Shown here piece after piece: positions 7,385 through 14,273 of a stretch of 17,533 nucleotides of DNA. Location of the stretch: positions 1-17,533 of the forward strand of contig CANEVK010000015.1 in assembly GCA_947442115.1 (NCBI GenBank), given 5' to 3'. Each line of letters opens with the position of its first letter. Within the stretch, counting starts at the first letter, position 1. Under the pieces are notes generated by a model. The model worked only from the letters and a program-made list of their open reading frames with translations, was not told the DNA's origin and did not search any database. Both the position numbers and the translations under genes were made by a program. Origin of the DNA: Bacteriovoracaceae bacterium. Lineage in GTDB: Bacteria > Bdellovibrionota > Bacteriovoracia > Bacteriovoracales > Bacteriovoracaceae.

Positions 7385-8800
7385 ATGGAAAACACAGGTG
7401 TTATCCGACAAGTCTTAGGACCTGTAATTGATGTGGAGTTTGCTAATGGAAAACTTCCCGCCCTTTACAATGCTCTAAAAATTACTAACAAAACTCTTAC
7501 TGGTGGCGAAGACAACCTAACCGTTGAAGTTGCTGCTCATCTTGGTAACAATATGGTTCGCTGTATTGCCATGGATGCAACAGAAGGTCTTGCTCGCGGT
7601 CAAGCTGTAAAAGATACAGGCGCGCCTATTCAAGCTCCAGTTGGTCGTGAGTGTCTTGGACGTATTATTAACGTTATTGGTGAGCCAGTGGATGAAGCTG
7701 GTGCTCTTAATAATAAAAAGAGTTACCCTATTCACCGTCCAGCTCCGAAGTTTGCTAATCAATCGACTAAAAAAGAGCCATTCTTTACTGGTATTAAAGT
7801 TATCGATCTTCTTGCTCCTTACCTTAAGGGTGGAAAGATTGGTCTCTTTGGTGGTGCAGGTGTGGGTAAGACAGTTCTTATTATGGAACTTATTAACAAC
7901 ATCGCTACTCAACACGGTGGTTTCTCAGTTTTCGCAGGTGTCGGTGAGCGTACTCGTGAAGGGAACGATCTTTGGCACGAAATGAAAGATTCTGGGGTTA
8001 TTAATAAAACAGCTCTTTGCTACGGCCAAATGAACGAGCCACCTGGTGCTCGTGCACGTGTTGCTCTTACAGGTCTTTCTCTCGCTGAGTATTTCCGTGA
8101 TGAAGAGAAGCAAGACGTTCTTTTCTTCGTAGATAATATCTTCCGCTTTACTCAAGCAGGTTCTGAAGTTTCCGCCCTTTTAGGTCGTATTCCTTCAGCG
8201 GTGGGTTACCAGCCAACTCTTTCAACAGAGATGGGGGCCATGCAAGAGCGTATTACATCGACGAAAGATGGATCTATTACATCTATCCAAGCTGTTTACG
8301 TTCCTGCGGATGACTATACCGATCCAGCTCCAGCAACAACATTTGCTCACTTGGATGCTACGACTGAACTTTCTCGTCAAATTGCCGAGCTTGGAATTTA
8401 CCCAGCGGTTGATCCACTTTCATCTTCTTCAACTGTGTTAACTCCAGATGTTGTTGGTGAGGAACATTATAATATTGCTCGTCAGGTACAGTCAGTTCTT
8501 CAAAAATATAAAGAACTTCAAGATATCATTGCGATTCTTGGTATGGATGAACTTTCTGAAGATGATAAGAAGCTTGTGGCACGTGCTCGTAAGATTCAAA
8601 AATTCTTATCTCAGCCATTCTTTGTGGCCGAGCAGTTTACAGGTATTCCAGGTCAGTTCGTGAAAATTGAAGATACCATTAAAGGCTTTAAAGCTGTTCT
8701 TTCAGGTGAAGTTGATCACCTTCCAGAGCAAGCATTCTACCTTGTTGGAAATCTTGATATGGTTAACGAGAAGGCAAAGAAACTTTCTGAAGGGAAATAA
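7385..8800 (+). CDS. atpD: ATP synthase subunit beta (F1, catalytic)
   Basis: Catalytic subunit that forms ATP from ADP and phosphate. The 471-residue length is typical. The P-loop GGAGVGKT is at residues 156-163, and GERTREGNDL at 187-196 contains the general-base glutamate. The FFVDNIFRFTQAGSEVSALLGR segment carries the Walker B aspartate. The ATP synthase alpha/beta signature lies in PAVDPLSSSS, and the DELSEDD lever motif is near the C-terminus. AAGGAG (7371-7376) overlaps the atpG stop and sits 8 bases before the ATG. Codon choice is strongly biased to CGT, CTT and GTT, as in atpA, consistent with high expression. Confidence 0.98.
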   Translation: MENTGVIRQVLGPVIDVEFANGKLPALYNALKITNKTLTGGEDNLTVEVAAHLGNNMVRCIAMDATEGLARGQAVKDTGAPIQAPVGRECLGRIINVIGEPVDEAGALNNKKSYPIHRPAPKFANQSTKKEPFFTGIKVIDLLAPYLKGGKIGLFGGAGVGKTVLIMELINNIATQHGGFSVFAGVGERTREGNDLWHEMKDSGVINKTALCYGQMNEPPGARARVALTGLSLAEYFRDEEKQDVLFFVDNIFRFTQAGSEVSALLGRIPSAVGYQPTLSTEMGAMQERITSTKDGSITSIQAVYVPADDYTDPAPATTFAHLDATTELSRQIAELGIYPAVDPLSSSSTVLTPDVVGEEHYNIARQVQSVLQKYKELQDIIAILGMDELSEDDKKLVARARKIQKFLSQPFFVAEQFTGIPGQFVKIEDTIKGFKAVLSGEVDHLPEQAFYLVGNLDMVNEKAKKLSEGK

Positions 8801-8802
8801 TT

Positions 8803-9213
8803 ATGTCTGCTTTTAAGCTCAATCTTTTCACACCTAAGGGTGTTGTCGTGAAAGATCTTGAGTGTAATGACATTGTCATTCCAACATGTAGAGGGGAGAT
8901 TAACATTCTCCCTGACCATACTCATATCTTAACAGAGTTAGGCACTGGGCTCATGACAGTTAAAACACCTATGGGAACTCGTCACTATTCTGTGACAGCA
9001 GGTCTTTGTAGAGTTTTAAAAGATACAGTCACAATCCTATCTTTCACGTCTGAGAAAGCCGAAGAAATCGATATGGAACGTGCCAAGTCTGCAAAGGCCA
9101 AGGCCACTGACCGTCTTTCTGGTAAAGAATCCCTCAGTGATGTGGATTTATTAAAATTCAGAAGGAAGCTTGAAAGGGCCGAACTCAGAATTCGCCTCGC
9201 CAACTTAAAGTAA
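8803..9213 (+). CDS. atpC: ATP synthase subunit epsilon (F1)
   Basis: Epsilon binds the foot of gamma, links it to the c-ring and can inhibit ATP hydrolysis. The 136-residue protein has the N-terminal ten-strand beta-sandwich with the family landmarks L-F-T-P-K-G (8-13), GEINILPDHTHILTEL (31-46, family pattern G-E-x-x-I-L-P-x-H) and a V-T-A-G stretch. A C-terminal two-helix hairpin follows, rich in Lys, Arg, Ala and Glu. It starts two bases after the atpD stop with AAGGGA (8790-8795) within the end of atpD. It is the last gene before a strong terminator, so it closes the transcription unit. Confidence 0.95.
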   Translation: MSAFKLNLFTPKGVVVKDLECNDIVIPTCRGEINILPDHTHILTELGTGLMTVKTPMGTRHYSVTAGLCRVLKDTVTILSFTSEKAEEIDMERAKSAKAKATDRLSGKESLSDVDLLKFRRKLERAELRIRLANLK

Positions 9214-9218
9214 TCATC

Positions 9219-9247
9219 AAGGGCCCGATTTTCGGGCCCTTTTTTTT
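9219..9247 (+). terminator. Rho-independent terminator of the ATP synthase operon
   Basis: A perfect 10-bp stem AAGGGCCCGA / TCGGGCCCTT (9219-9228 and 9232-9241) with a 3-base TTT loop is followed by an uninterrupted T run to 9247. It starts 5 bases after the atpC stop. GC-rich stem plus T-tract is a textbook intrinsic terminator. Confidence 0.95.
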
Positions 9248-9264
9248 GGTCCTATAGGACCAAA
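9245..9264. repeat. 20-bp perfect palindrome just after the terminator
   Basis: TTTGGTCCTATAGGACCAAA reads identically on both strands, centred between 9254 and 9255, and shares its first three bases with the terminator T-tract. It could be a protein-binding operator for the gene at 9372, or an RNA hairpin (8-bp stem, TATA loop) protecting the 3' end of the atp transcript. No T-run follows on either strand, so it is not itself a typical terminator. The remaining 107 bases up to 9371 are AT-rich, with a weak imperfect hairpin around CTATT/AATAG (9306-9320), and show no clear promoter. Confidence 0.7.
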
Positions 9265-9371
9265 GTATTGAGTAGTCACAAATCTATAGATGAAAAAGAG
9301 GATGGCTATTCAAAAAATAGACCTCCGCTTCAATTAAATCACTTCAAACAGATAAATTGCCTTAATCTTTA

Positions 9372-11333
9372 ATGAGTATGTTTCAAATGCTTACACGGAT
9401 GTTTGCTTATTTTACTGTGGTTGCCTACCTCGTGGTGGGAACTGTCGTTGTGCGTGTCATGAAGACTGAGAGCCATATTTTCAATTTCAGCCAATCTTAC
9501 CTAGCTATTTTTACGGAATCTAAAATTCAAAGTCTGACTGAGGTCGCAAGTGTAGAAGCACCAGTGATGAATCTTTCTTTCAGCTCGGAAAGACCAATGA
9601 AGAAAATGAAGATTGTAGAAAGAAAAAATCGGCCATTGAATTGGAAAAAACTTCAACTCGCTCATCAGCATGAGTTGCCATTTTCTTCACCAATTAAGCT
9701 AGCACCTATTATTAAAGAGACTTCACTTGAAACGAATTTAATCGCTCTCTATGAGAACTTTGCTTTTACTGAAAAGAAAGTTGAAGTGGCGACGGTTGAA
9801 GAAAAAATTCAGGACGAAGTTAAAGTCACTCAATCTGTCGCTAAAGAAATTGAACCAGAGTTTTTTGAATATGAAGCTAAACCAGAAACGATAGCTCAAA
9901 ATAAAGTCATCGAAAAAACTGATCCCAAAATTGAATCTGAAGATATTGTTGATTTAATAACTCAGCCTAAAGAGATGACGACTCAAAAGAGTCCAGAGAT
10001 TGCCCAGACAAAGCCTGACTACTCAAACCTCGTGGCCTCCACTGTTCAAGAAGCCCAAGAAGAAGAGGCGGTTCAGAACCCAAGCTTTGATGTTAAGAAG
10101 GTGATGAGAAAGCCTCTGACGCCAGTCTTAGCAGAAAATACTTTGCTGAATAGTCAAAAACTAATGGCCCCACAAAGCCATGAGGCATCTGTGACTATTC
10201 ATGCCATCGGATTAAATCTCAAGGGAAGCGAAAAGCTCCAAGGCTTTGAGGTTAGGTTTCAGGATCAAAGTGGTGGCACACTTGAGGACTACGGCGGTGG
10301 GACTGTGGTTGTTGATGACTCCCTGGCCGCCTCTAAAATGACTCGTTCGATAGTGATGCTTAAAAAAGGATATGTGCCTACTTCCACGGAACTCATCTTA
10401 GAAGAGGGTTCAAGTGAAGTGAGTATCCCCTTAATTGAGGAAGAAGTTCTCTATGACCTTAATGGTGAGTTTGAGCAGAAAGGATCGGTTGGATCCCTTC
10501 TGGTTGAATTAGATGATGAAACAGAGATTGCAAAACTGGATGTGCCTTTCGGAAAAGTCATCAAGCTTAATGGTGAATTAAAACCAACAGAAAATGAAGA
10601 CTTCCGCTATGAACTCTTCCTGGGTGTAAAGGCCGGAAATGCTATGATCAGTTACCAAAAAGGGACTGGTGAAGTGGTGAATAGAATTGTTCACGTTCAT
10701 GAGAATGAATTAACTTACGATGCCAATTTCTTCGAAGACGTTATAAACGAGAAGATCAAGCTTTATCAGGAAGATCTTCTGGGTAAAGAGACATCACCTC
10801 TCATTTTGACGACGGAACAAGTTAAGGTTTTTGCCAAAGAATCTGCGACAAAGAAAATTAATCAAAATACCTATCATCTTAATTTTAATACGCAAAATTT
10901 GGGTGGCAGACGATATGTAGAATTAACTCATCAAAGCGAGCCCATTTTTGTGGGAGCAAGAGATAATAATAATCTCACAATTCCCTCAGAAAGTTTTATG
11001 CGCTACATACTTTCGAATTTTGAAAACTCAAAACTTGGAGATCGTTGCTTAGTTCAAGTGAACTTAAGTCAAAAAATTTCAAGTTATGAAGTGAGCGCGG
11101 AATCTACAGGATCAAGTCTTGTGACTTATCATCAGGTGCTTGATCGAGATGGGAAATTTTATGAGAGTGTGTCTGAAAAAACACGAAAAATAGTCATTCT
11201 CGGAGAAAGCCAGGCCAGTGGTGAAACCTCCAAAGACGCTAAGATCAACATAAAAATTCGGTATCTTGATGGATCCCATCAGTACTTAAGTTCTTATTGC
11301 TCTCCAAATACTTATCTCGTTGAGCAACTCTGA
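9372..11333 (+). CDS. Membrane-anchored protein of unknown function, 653 residues
   Basis: I do not recognise a family. Residues 10-29 form one hydrophobic segment (FAYFTVVAYLVVGTVVV core) preceded by an Arg, consistent with a single-pass inner-membrane anchor and most of the chain in the periplasm. Residues about 75-270 are polar, rich in Lys, Glu, Pro and Thr, and look disordered, like the linker of TonB-type or other spacer-bearing envelope proteins. Residues about 273-653 look like a folded, strand-rich region with glycine turns, for example D-Y-G-G-G-T-V-V-V-D-D at 306-316 and a two-cysteine tail (C559, C643). The start is uncertain: ATG at 9372 has no clear ribosome binding site, and ATG at 9378 is equally possible. 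It stands alone between the atp terminator and a convergent gene it overlaps by 22 bases. An envelope or periplasm-spanning role is inference. Confidence 0.8.
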   Translation: MSMFQMLTRMFAYFTVVAYLVVGTVVVRVMKTESHIFNFSQSYLAIFTESKIQSLTEVASVEAPVMNLSFSSERPMKKMKIVERKNRPLNWKKLQLAHQHELPFSSPIKLAPIIKETSLETNLIALYENFAFTEKKVEVATVEEKIQDEVKVTQSVAKEIEPEFFEYEAKPETIAQNKVIEKTDPKIESEDIVDLITQPKEMTTQKSPEIAQTKPDYSNLVASTVQEAQEEEAVQNPSFDVKKVMRKPLTPVLAENTLLNSQKLMAPQSHEASVTIHAIGLNLKGSEKLQGFEVRFQDQSGGTLEDYGGGTVVVDDSLAASKMTRSIVMLKKGYVPTSTELILEEGSSEVSIPLIEEEVLYDLNGEFEQKGSVGSLLVELDDETEIAKLDVPFGKVIKLNGELKPTENEDFRYELFLGVKAGNAMISYQKGTGEVVNRIVHVHENELTYDANFFEDVINEKIKLYQEDLLGKETSPLILTTEQVKVFAKESATKKINQNTYHLNFNTQNLGGRRYVELTHQSEPIFVGARDNNNLTIPSESFMRYILSNFENSKLGDRCLVQVNLSQKISSYEVSAESTGSSLVTYHQVLDRDGKFYESVSEKTRKIVILGESQASGETSKDAKINIKIRYLDGSHQYLSSYCSPNTYLVEQL

Positions 11334-12679
11334 CGAGCTAAAAGCTTCTCCCACTCTTTAGGCTTAAGATTTGTCATCTGATCTAAATTAATTTGTAAAA
11401 ATTTCGAACCTGGAAGTGATTCTTTCGCTGTGACAATAGTCGAGCGTGGATAATTTTGGACATCATCAGACAAGTGATGATTATGAAAATAAACATCTTC
11501 GAGTTGTTTCTCGGATAAAACTTTATTCAACCGTAGCGAGCATTTTGTCAGGTGAAATTTTAAATCTGCTTTTACATTATAGCGATCGTGCTGGTGGAGT
11601 TCATCAAAGAGTTCTTCTTCATAGGCCAGGGCATGAACGAGTGCTAGAAACTCACCATAAAAATTTTTAGAGGCAAAACCAAAGTGATTAGAGTCGCTGT
11701 GGCGGATAATGTGTTCGAGGCTAATTTTTGGAAATTTTCCATTCAATTCACGTTTTGTCTTAATAAGATGCTTAGTTCCTGAGTTATAGGCCGTAACAGC
11801 AAGATCCCAGGACTTCATGAGCTTAATATTCTCTTTCATGAGGTAGGCAGCGGCTATAGAGATGACTCCGACATTAGATCGATAATCAAACTCAGGCCGC
11901 TGAGAACGCTTAGGGACATAGTAACTAGCAATCAGTGGCATGAACTGCCAAACACCTAAAGCACCAACCTTAGATTCTGCTTTGGGATTGAAACTTGACT
12001 CAAGAAAAGGAATCGCCAAAAGTTCATGAGGAAGATTCATTTGTTTAAAAAATTTACTGATGAAAGTCTTATAGGGGAGAGACCTCACAATGCCGTCTTT
12101 GATATAATTTCTTTGTCCTGTTTGAGTCCGAATATTTTCTTTTAAATTTTGGAAAAAAAGCTTTCGCTGTGACTTGTTAACAGGGATTTTTATTTTATTA
12201 TCACCCAGGATCCGATGGATAAACTTCGCCTCAGCTCCAAGGCTAAAGGGTGATTTTTCTAAAATGGAGAGATGTCTTTTAATTTCAGTTATTTTTTCTT
12301 GGGTAATTTTATTTTGCAAAATATAAATAGAATTGGCAGAAAGCCCTTGAGATTTAAGTTGTGAGAAATCCAAAACTTTATAAATGAGTGAAAGATTATT
12401 TTTGTCATGGATCACAACATGATTTGAAGAAAACTGGGTATAGATCAAAAACCAAAAATTAACTGTAGGATAGAAATAATCACTGACTAGAAATTCATCT
12501 GAAACTCTGTCATCATGATCCCTGAGATATTTTTCAAACGCCGTGATAGACATCCAGGGAAGCTCCCTGACCTGTGAAGAATTTTTATCTTTTTGGGGAT
12601 GTTTATAGCCAAAATGGGGATCAGAAGCCGTAAAACAAAACAAGATAATGGGTAAAATTAAGAGATAGCGGACAATCAT
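11312..12679 (-). CDS. MltD-like membrane-associated lytic murein transglycosylase (GH23/SLT)
   Basis: Predicted to cleave the MurNAc-GlcNAc bond of peptidoglycan, leaving 1,6-anhydro ends, in the periplasm or on the target cell wall. Of 455 residues, 1-18 are a hydrophobic secretion signal. Residues about 20-185 are a family-specific N-region. The SLT domain covers about 195-320: LPHELLAIPFLESSFNPKA has the catalytic glutamate E227, then GALGVWQFMP at 239-248 and AVTAYNSG at 294-301, all three hallmark motifs. No LysM peptidoglycan-binding repeats are seen in the C-terminus, unlike E. coli MltD. The start codon overlaps the lipase stop by 4 bases (ATGA), so it is the second gene of a minus-strand operon. 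Its 3' end overlaps the convergent plus-strand gene by 22 bases. In predatory bacteria such enzymes can act on prey or self wall; which applies here is unknown. Confidence 0.88.
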   Translation of the reverse strand: MIVRYLLILPIILFCFTASDPHFGYKHPQKDKNSSQVRELPWMSITAFEKYLRDHDDRVSDEFLVSDYFYPTVNFWFLIYTQFSSNHVVIHDKNNLSLIYKVLDFSQLKSQGLSANSIYILQNKITQEKITEIKRHLSILEKSPFSLGAEAKFIHRILGDNKIKIPVNKSQRKLFFQNLKENIRTQTGQRNYIKDGIVRSLPYKTFISKFFKQMNLPHELLAIPFLESSFNPKAESKVGALGVWQFMPLIASYYVPKRSQRPEFDYRSNVGVISIAAAYLMKENIKLMKSWDLAVTAYNSGTKHLIKTKRELNGKFPKISLEHIIRHSDSNHFGFASKNFYGEFLALVHALAYEEELFDELHQHDRYNVKADLKFHLTKCSLRLNKVLSEKQLEDVYFHNHHLSDDVQNYPRSTIVTAKESLPGSKFLQINLDQMTNLKPKEWEKLLARQSCSTR

Positions 12680-13860
12680 CGAGGACTCAAAATTTGCATA
12701 GTTCTTTTATAACCAGCTTCAACTGCGTGGGCAGAAACTTTTGAATTTAAAGAGAATGAATTGGCAAAAAATAATTTGTAATCATGATGATCTGGATAAA
12801 TATCAATCAGTTGAACTTTAGGATTAATGTTTAATTTCCTCTCAAGGATCGCCATGAGTTCTCGGCGATGAGTCTGTGAGAATTTTTCTTTCTTCATATA
12901 ATCATTAACAGTATCCATGATATCGATCGCCTTGGCCCGCTCGGCCCTCGAAGCGATAATTTTCTTTTGGATCATGAGATAAATAGATTGGATGGCAATG
13001 GGTGGGAGGCCATAATTAACCAGTGATCCAACCTCATCATGAAAATGGTAAGGGGTATGGGTCCAGGAACTGATGATGACATCGCAGCCATTATCCTCAG
13101 CAACGTGAGTTGAAAGAGTCTCCCGAATTTCGCCATCGATGTAATAATCAACTTCTTTTGTGATGAGATTTTTAATTGGATAGGGGCAATAAAAAGGGGG
13201 CACACTCATACTAGCGGCAGCAGCATGGGAAACATTAGTCCCAGTATAGTATGTTGAAGTCGTGTCATGACTAGGATTAGGATAATTATATTTTGAAAAT
13301 ATGACCTTTCGCGAATGATCGAGTTGGGTCGCTACGATAAAAAGATCGGCTGCAAAATCTTCAAAAGTATCTTTTTCAATAACATGCTCTACCAGATACT
13401 TTCGTACACCCTCAGTAGAGAAAAAACCTGGAAGCGAAACTACAGGTTTAATCATGTTTTTAAGAAAACTAGGAAATCCTTCGAGAGGATGATAGAGGCC
13501 AGGCATCGGGGCTTTTACCGGTGGTCGCTTAATGGTGAACATATCTTTATAGTTAATGCCACGAATTTTAGAACCTTTAATTCCTAAGGTCGCCTGGATG
13601 ATGTCTTGAGGGGTATAGCCACTGGCCAGATAAACACAAATCATCGCCCCTGCCGAAGAGCCAACATAAGTTCCTATTTCTAAACTTCTTGGATTTAAAT
13701 TGGATGCAAGGTTTGAATTAGAATTATTTTTAAGGGAAAAACCTAATTCTTCGAGAGCATGGGTCACACCCAGATGCCAGGCGGCCGCTTTCACAACTCC
13801 CCCGGATAAAACGAGAGCTATTTTTTTATTTTTAAGGGCGTTCAAATCAACTGACTTCAT
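12676..13860 (-). CDS. Patatin-like phospholipase/esterase
   Basis: Patatin-fold serine hydrolases cleave acyl esters of lipids with a Ser-Asp dyad. In this 394-residue protein the oxyanion-hole loop is SGGVVK at 19-24 (family G-G-x-[RK]-[GA]-like, with one extra residue). The nucleophile is S69 in GSSAG (67-71), and the dyad aspartate is D242 in DGE, where DGG or DGA is usual. No signal peptide or membrane helix is evident, so it is predicted cytoplasmic unless exported by another route. Its stop overlaps the start of the transglycosylase gene by 4 bases (ATGA), implying coordinated synthesis. The gene has only a weak ribosome binding site; with the nearest -10-like sequence (13872-13877) the leader would be very short. 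Upstream lies the divergent helix-turn-helix gene, 74 bases away. Confidence 0.87.
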   Translation of the reverse strand: MKSVDLNALKNKKIALVLSGGVVKAAAWHLGVTHALEELGFSLKNNSNSNLASNLNPRSLEIGTYVGSSAGAMICVYLASGYTPQDIIQATLGIKGSKIRGINYKDMFTIKRPPVKAPMPGLYHPLEGFPSFLKNMIKPVVSLPGFFSTEGVRKYLVEHVIEKDTFEDFAADLFIVATQLDHSRKVIFSKYNYPNPSHDTTSTYYTGTNVSHAAAASMSVPPFYCPYPIKNLITKEVDYYIDGEIRETLSTHVAEDNGCDVIISSWTHTPYHFHDEVGSLVNYGLPPIAIQSIYLMIQKKIIASRAERAKAIDIMDTVNDYMKKEKFSQTHRRELMAILERKLNINPKVQLIDIYPDHHDYKLFFANSFSLNSKVSAHAVEAGYKRTMQILSPR

Positions 13861-13867
13861 TGCTCAA

Positions 13868-13914
13868 CTTTATATTAGATTTTGCACTTATCTATCGGAT
13901 TATTTAATATAAAG
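13868..13914. repeat. 10-bp inverted repeat in the divergent promoter region
   Basis: CTTTATATTA (13868-13877) and TAATATAAAG (13905-13914) are exact reverse complements, 27 bases apart, in the 74-base gap between the divergent genes. Each outward-facing arm contains a TAATAT/TATAAA -10-like sequence, so the symmetry may simply reflect back-to-back promoters, or it may be an operator read by the adjacent helix-turn-helix protein. Confidence 0.6.
13882..13910 (+). promoter_or_regulatory. Candidate promoter for the HTH-barrel-ligase operon
   Basis: TTGCAC (13882-13887) and TAATAT (13905-13910) are separated by 17 bases, with transcription expected to begin about 18 bases before the ATG at 13935. 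The -35 is weak (3 of 6), the -10 fair (4 of 6). Position directly before an unusually good ribosome binding site (AGGAGG, 13925-13930) supports a promoter here. Confidence 0.4.
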
Positions 13915-13934
13915 ATTAATCCATAGGAGGATGA

Positions 13935-14273
13935 ATGCATACCACGGAAGGGGTTTGGCTCACGATTACTGACTACTCGGCCTATAAAAAGGTCTCAATT
14001 TCGACCATTAGAAGACATTTAAAATCCAAAATACTTCAGTCGCGTGTTGAAGAAGGTAAGTATTTTATTTATGTACCAAATTCAGAAAAAGTGAAAATAA
14101 AAGAAGAAGAAGAAATTCTTAGATTGAAACTCGAAATTGAATTACTGAGAAGACAGTGGCGTGAAGCAAGAGAGGAACTTTCAGAGTTAAGAATGTTAGT
14201 TGATCTCTACGAATCTAATCCTCATAAAAATACGACAAAAGAAAATCCTCCAGAGATACCAGCGCATTTATGA
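13935..14273 (+). CDS. Small helix-turn-helix protein with coiled-coil tail, unknown role
   Basis: This 112-residue protein has an N-terminal segment, residues about 7-47 (WLTITDYSAYKKVSISTIRRHL, then ILQSRVEEGKYFIYVP), matching the excisionase/MerR-like winged helix pattern of a sensor-less DNA-binding domain: tri-helical start, recognition helix with S-T-I-R-R, then a beta-hairpin wing. Residues about 52-92 are Glu/Lys/Arg/Leu-rich and predicted to form a coiled coil, so it probably dimerises. The tail is polar. AGGAGG ends 4 bases before the ATG. Its stop overlaps the next gene by 4 bases (ATGA), so its product is tied to the secreted protein that follows. It could autoregulate from the inverted repeat upstream; that is inference, and specific DNA targets are unknown. 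Confidence 0.82.
   Translation: MHTTEGVWLTITDYSAYKKVSISTIRRHLKSKILQSRVEEGKYFIYVPNSEKVKIKEEEEILRLKLEIELLRRQWREAREELSELRMLVDLYESNPHKNTTKENPPEIPAHL

Noticed and set aside
7517..7915. Open frame of about 130 codons on the minus strand inside atpD
   Set aside because: Antisense shadow of the strongly biased atpD codons; no ribosome binding site and no recognisable protein pattern.
7641..7985. Plus-strand open frame of 114 codons in another frame within atpD
   Set aside because: Lies fully inside atpD; the Leu/Val-rich product results from reading GTT/CTT codons out of frame.
9298..9325. Imperfect hairpin GAGG...CTATT/AATAG...CCTC in the leader of the 653-residue gene, considered as a riboswitch
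   Set aside because: Only a short interrupted stem; no known riboswitch core is visible.
9290..9337. Possible 15-codon leader peptide starting ATG AAA AAG before the 653-residue gene
   Set aside because: No ribosome binding site, no regulatory codon run, and too short to support without comparison.
11446..11670. Open frame of 74 codons opposite the transglycosylase gene
   Set aside because: Fully antisense to a gene with clear SLT motifs; no start signal or family pattern.
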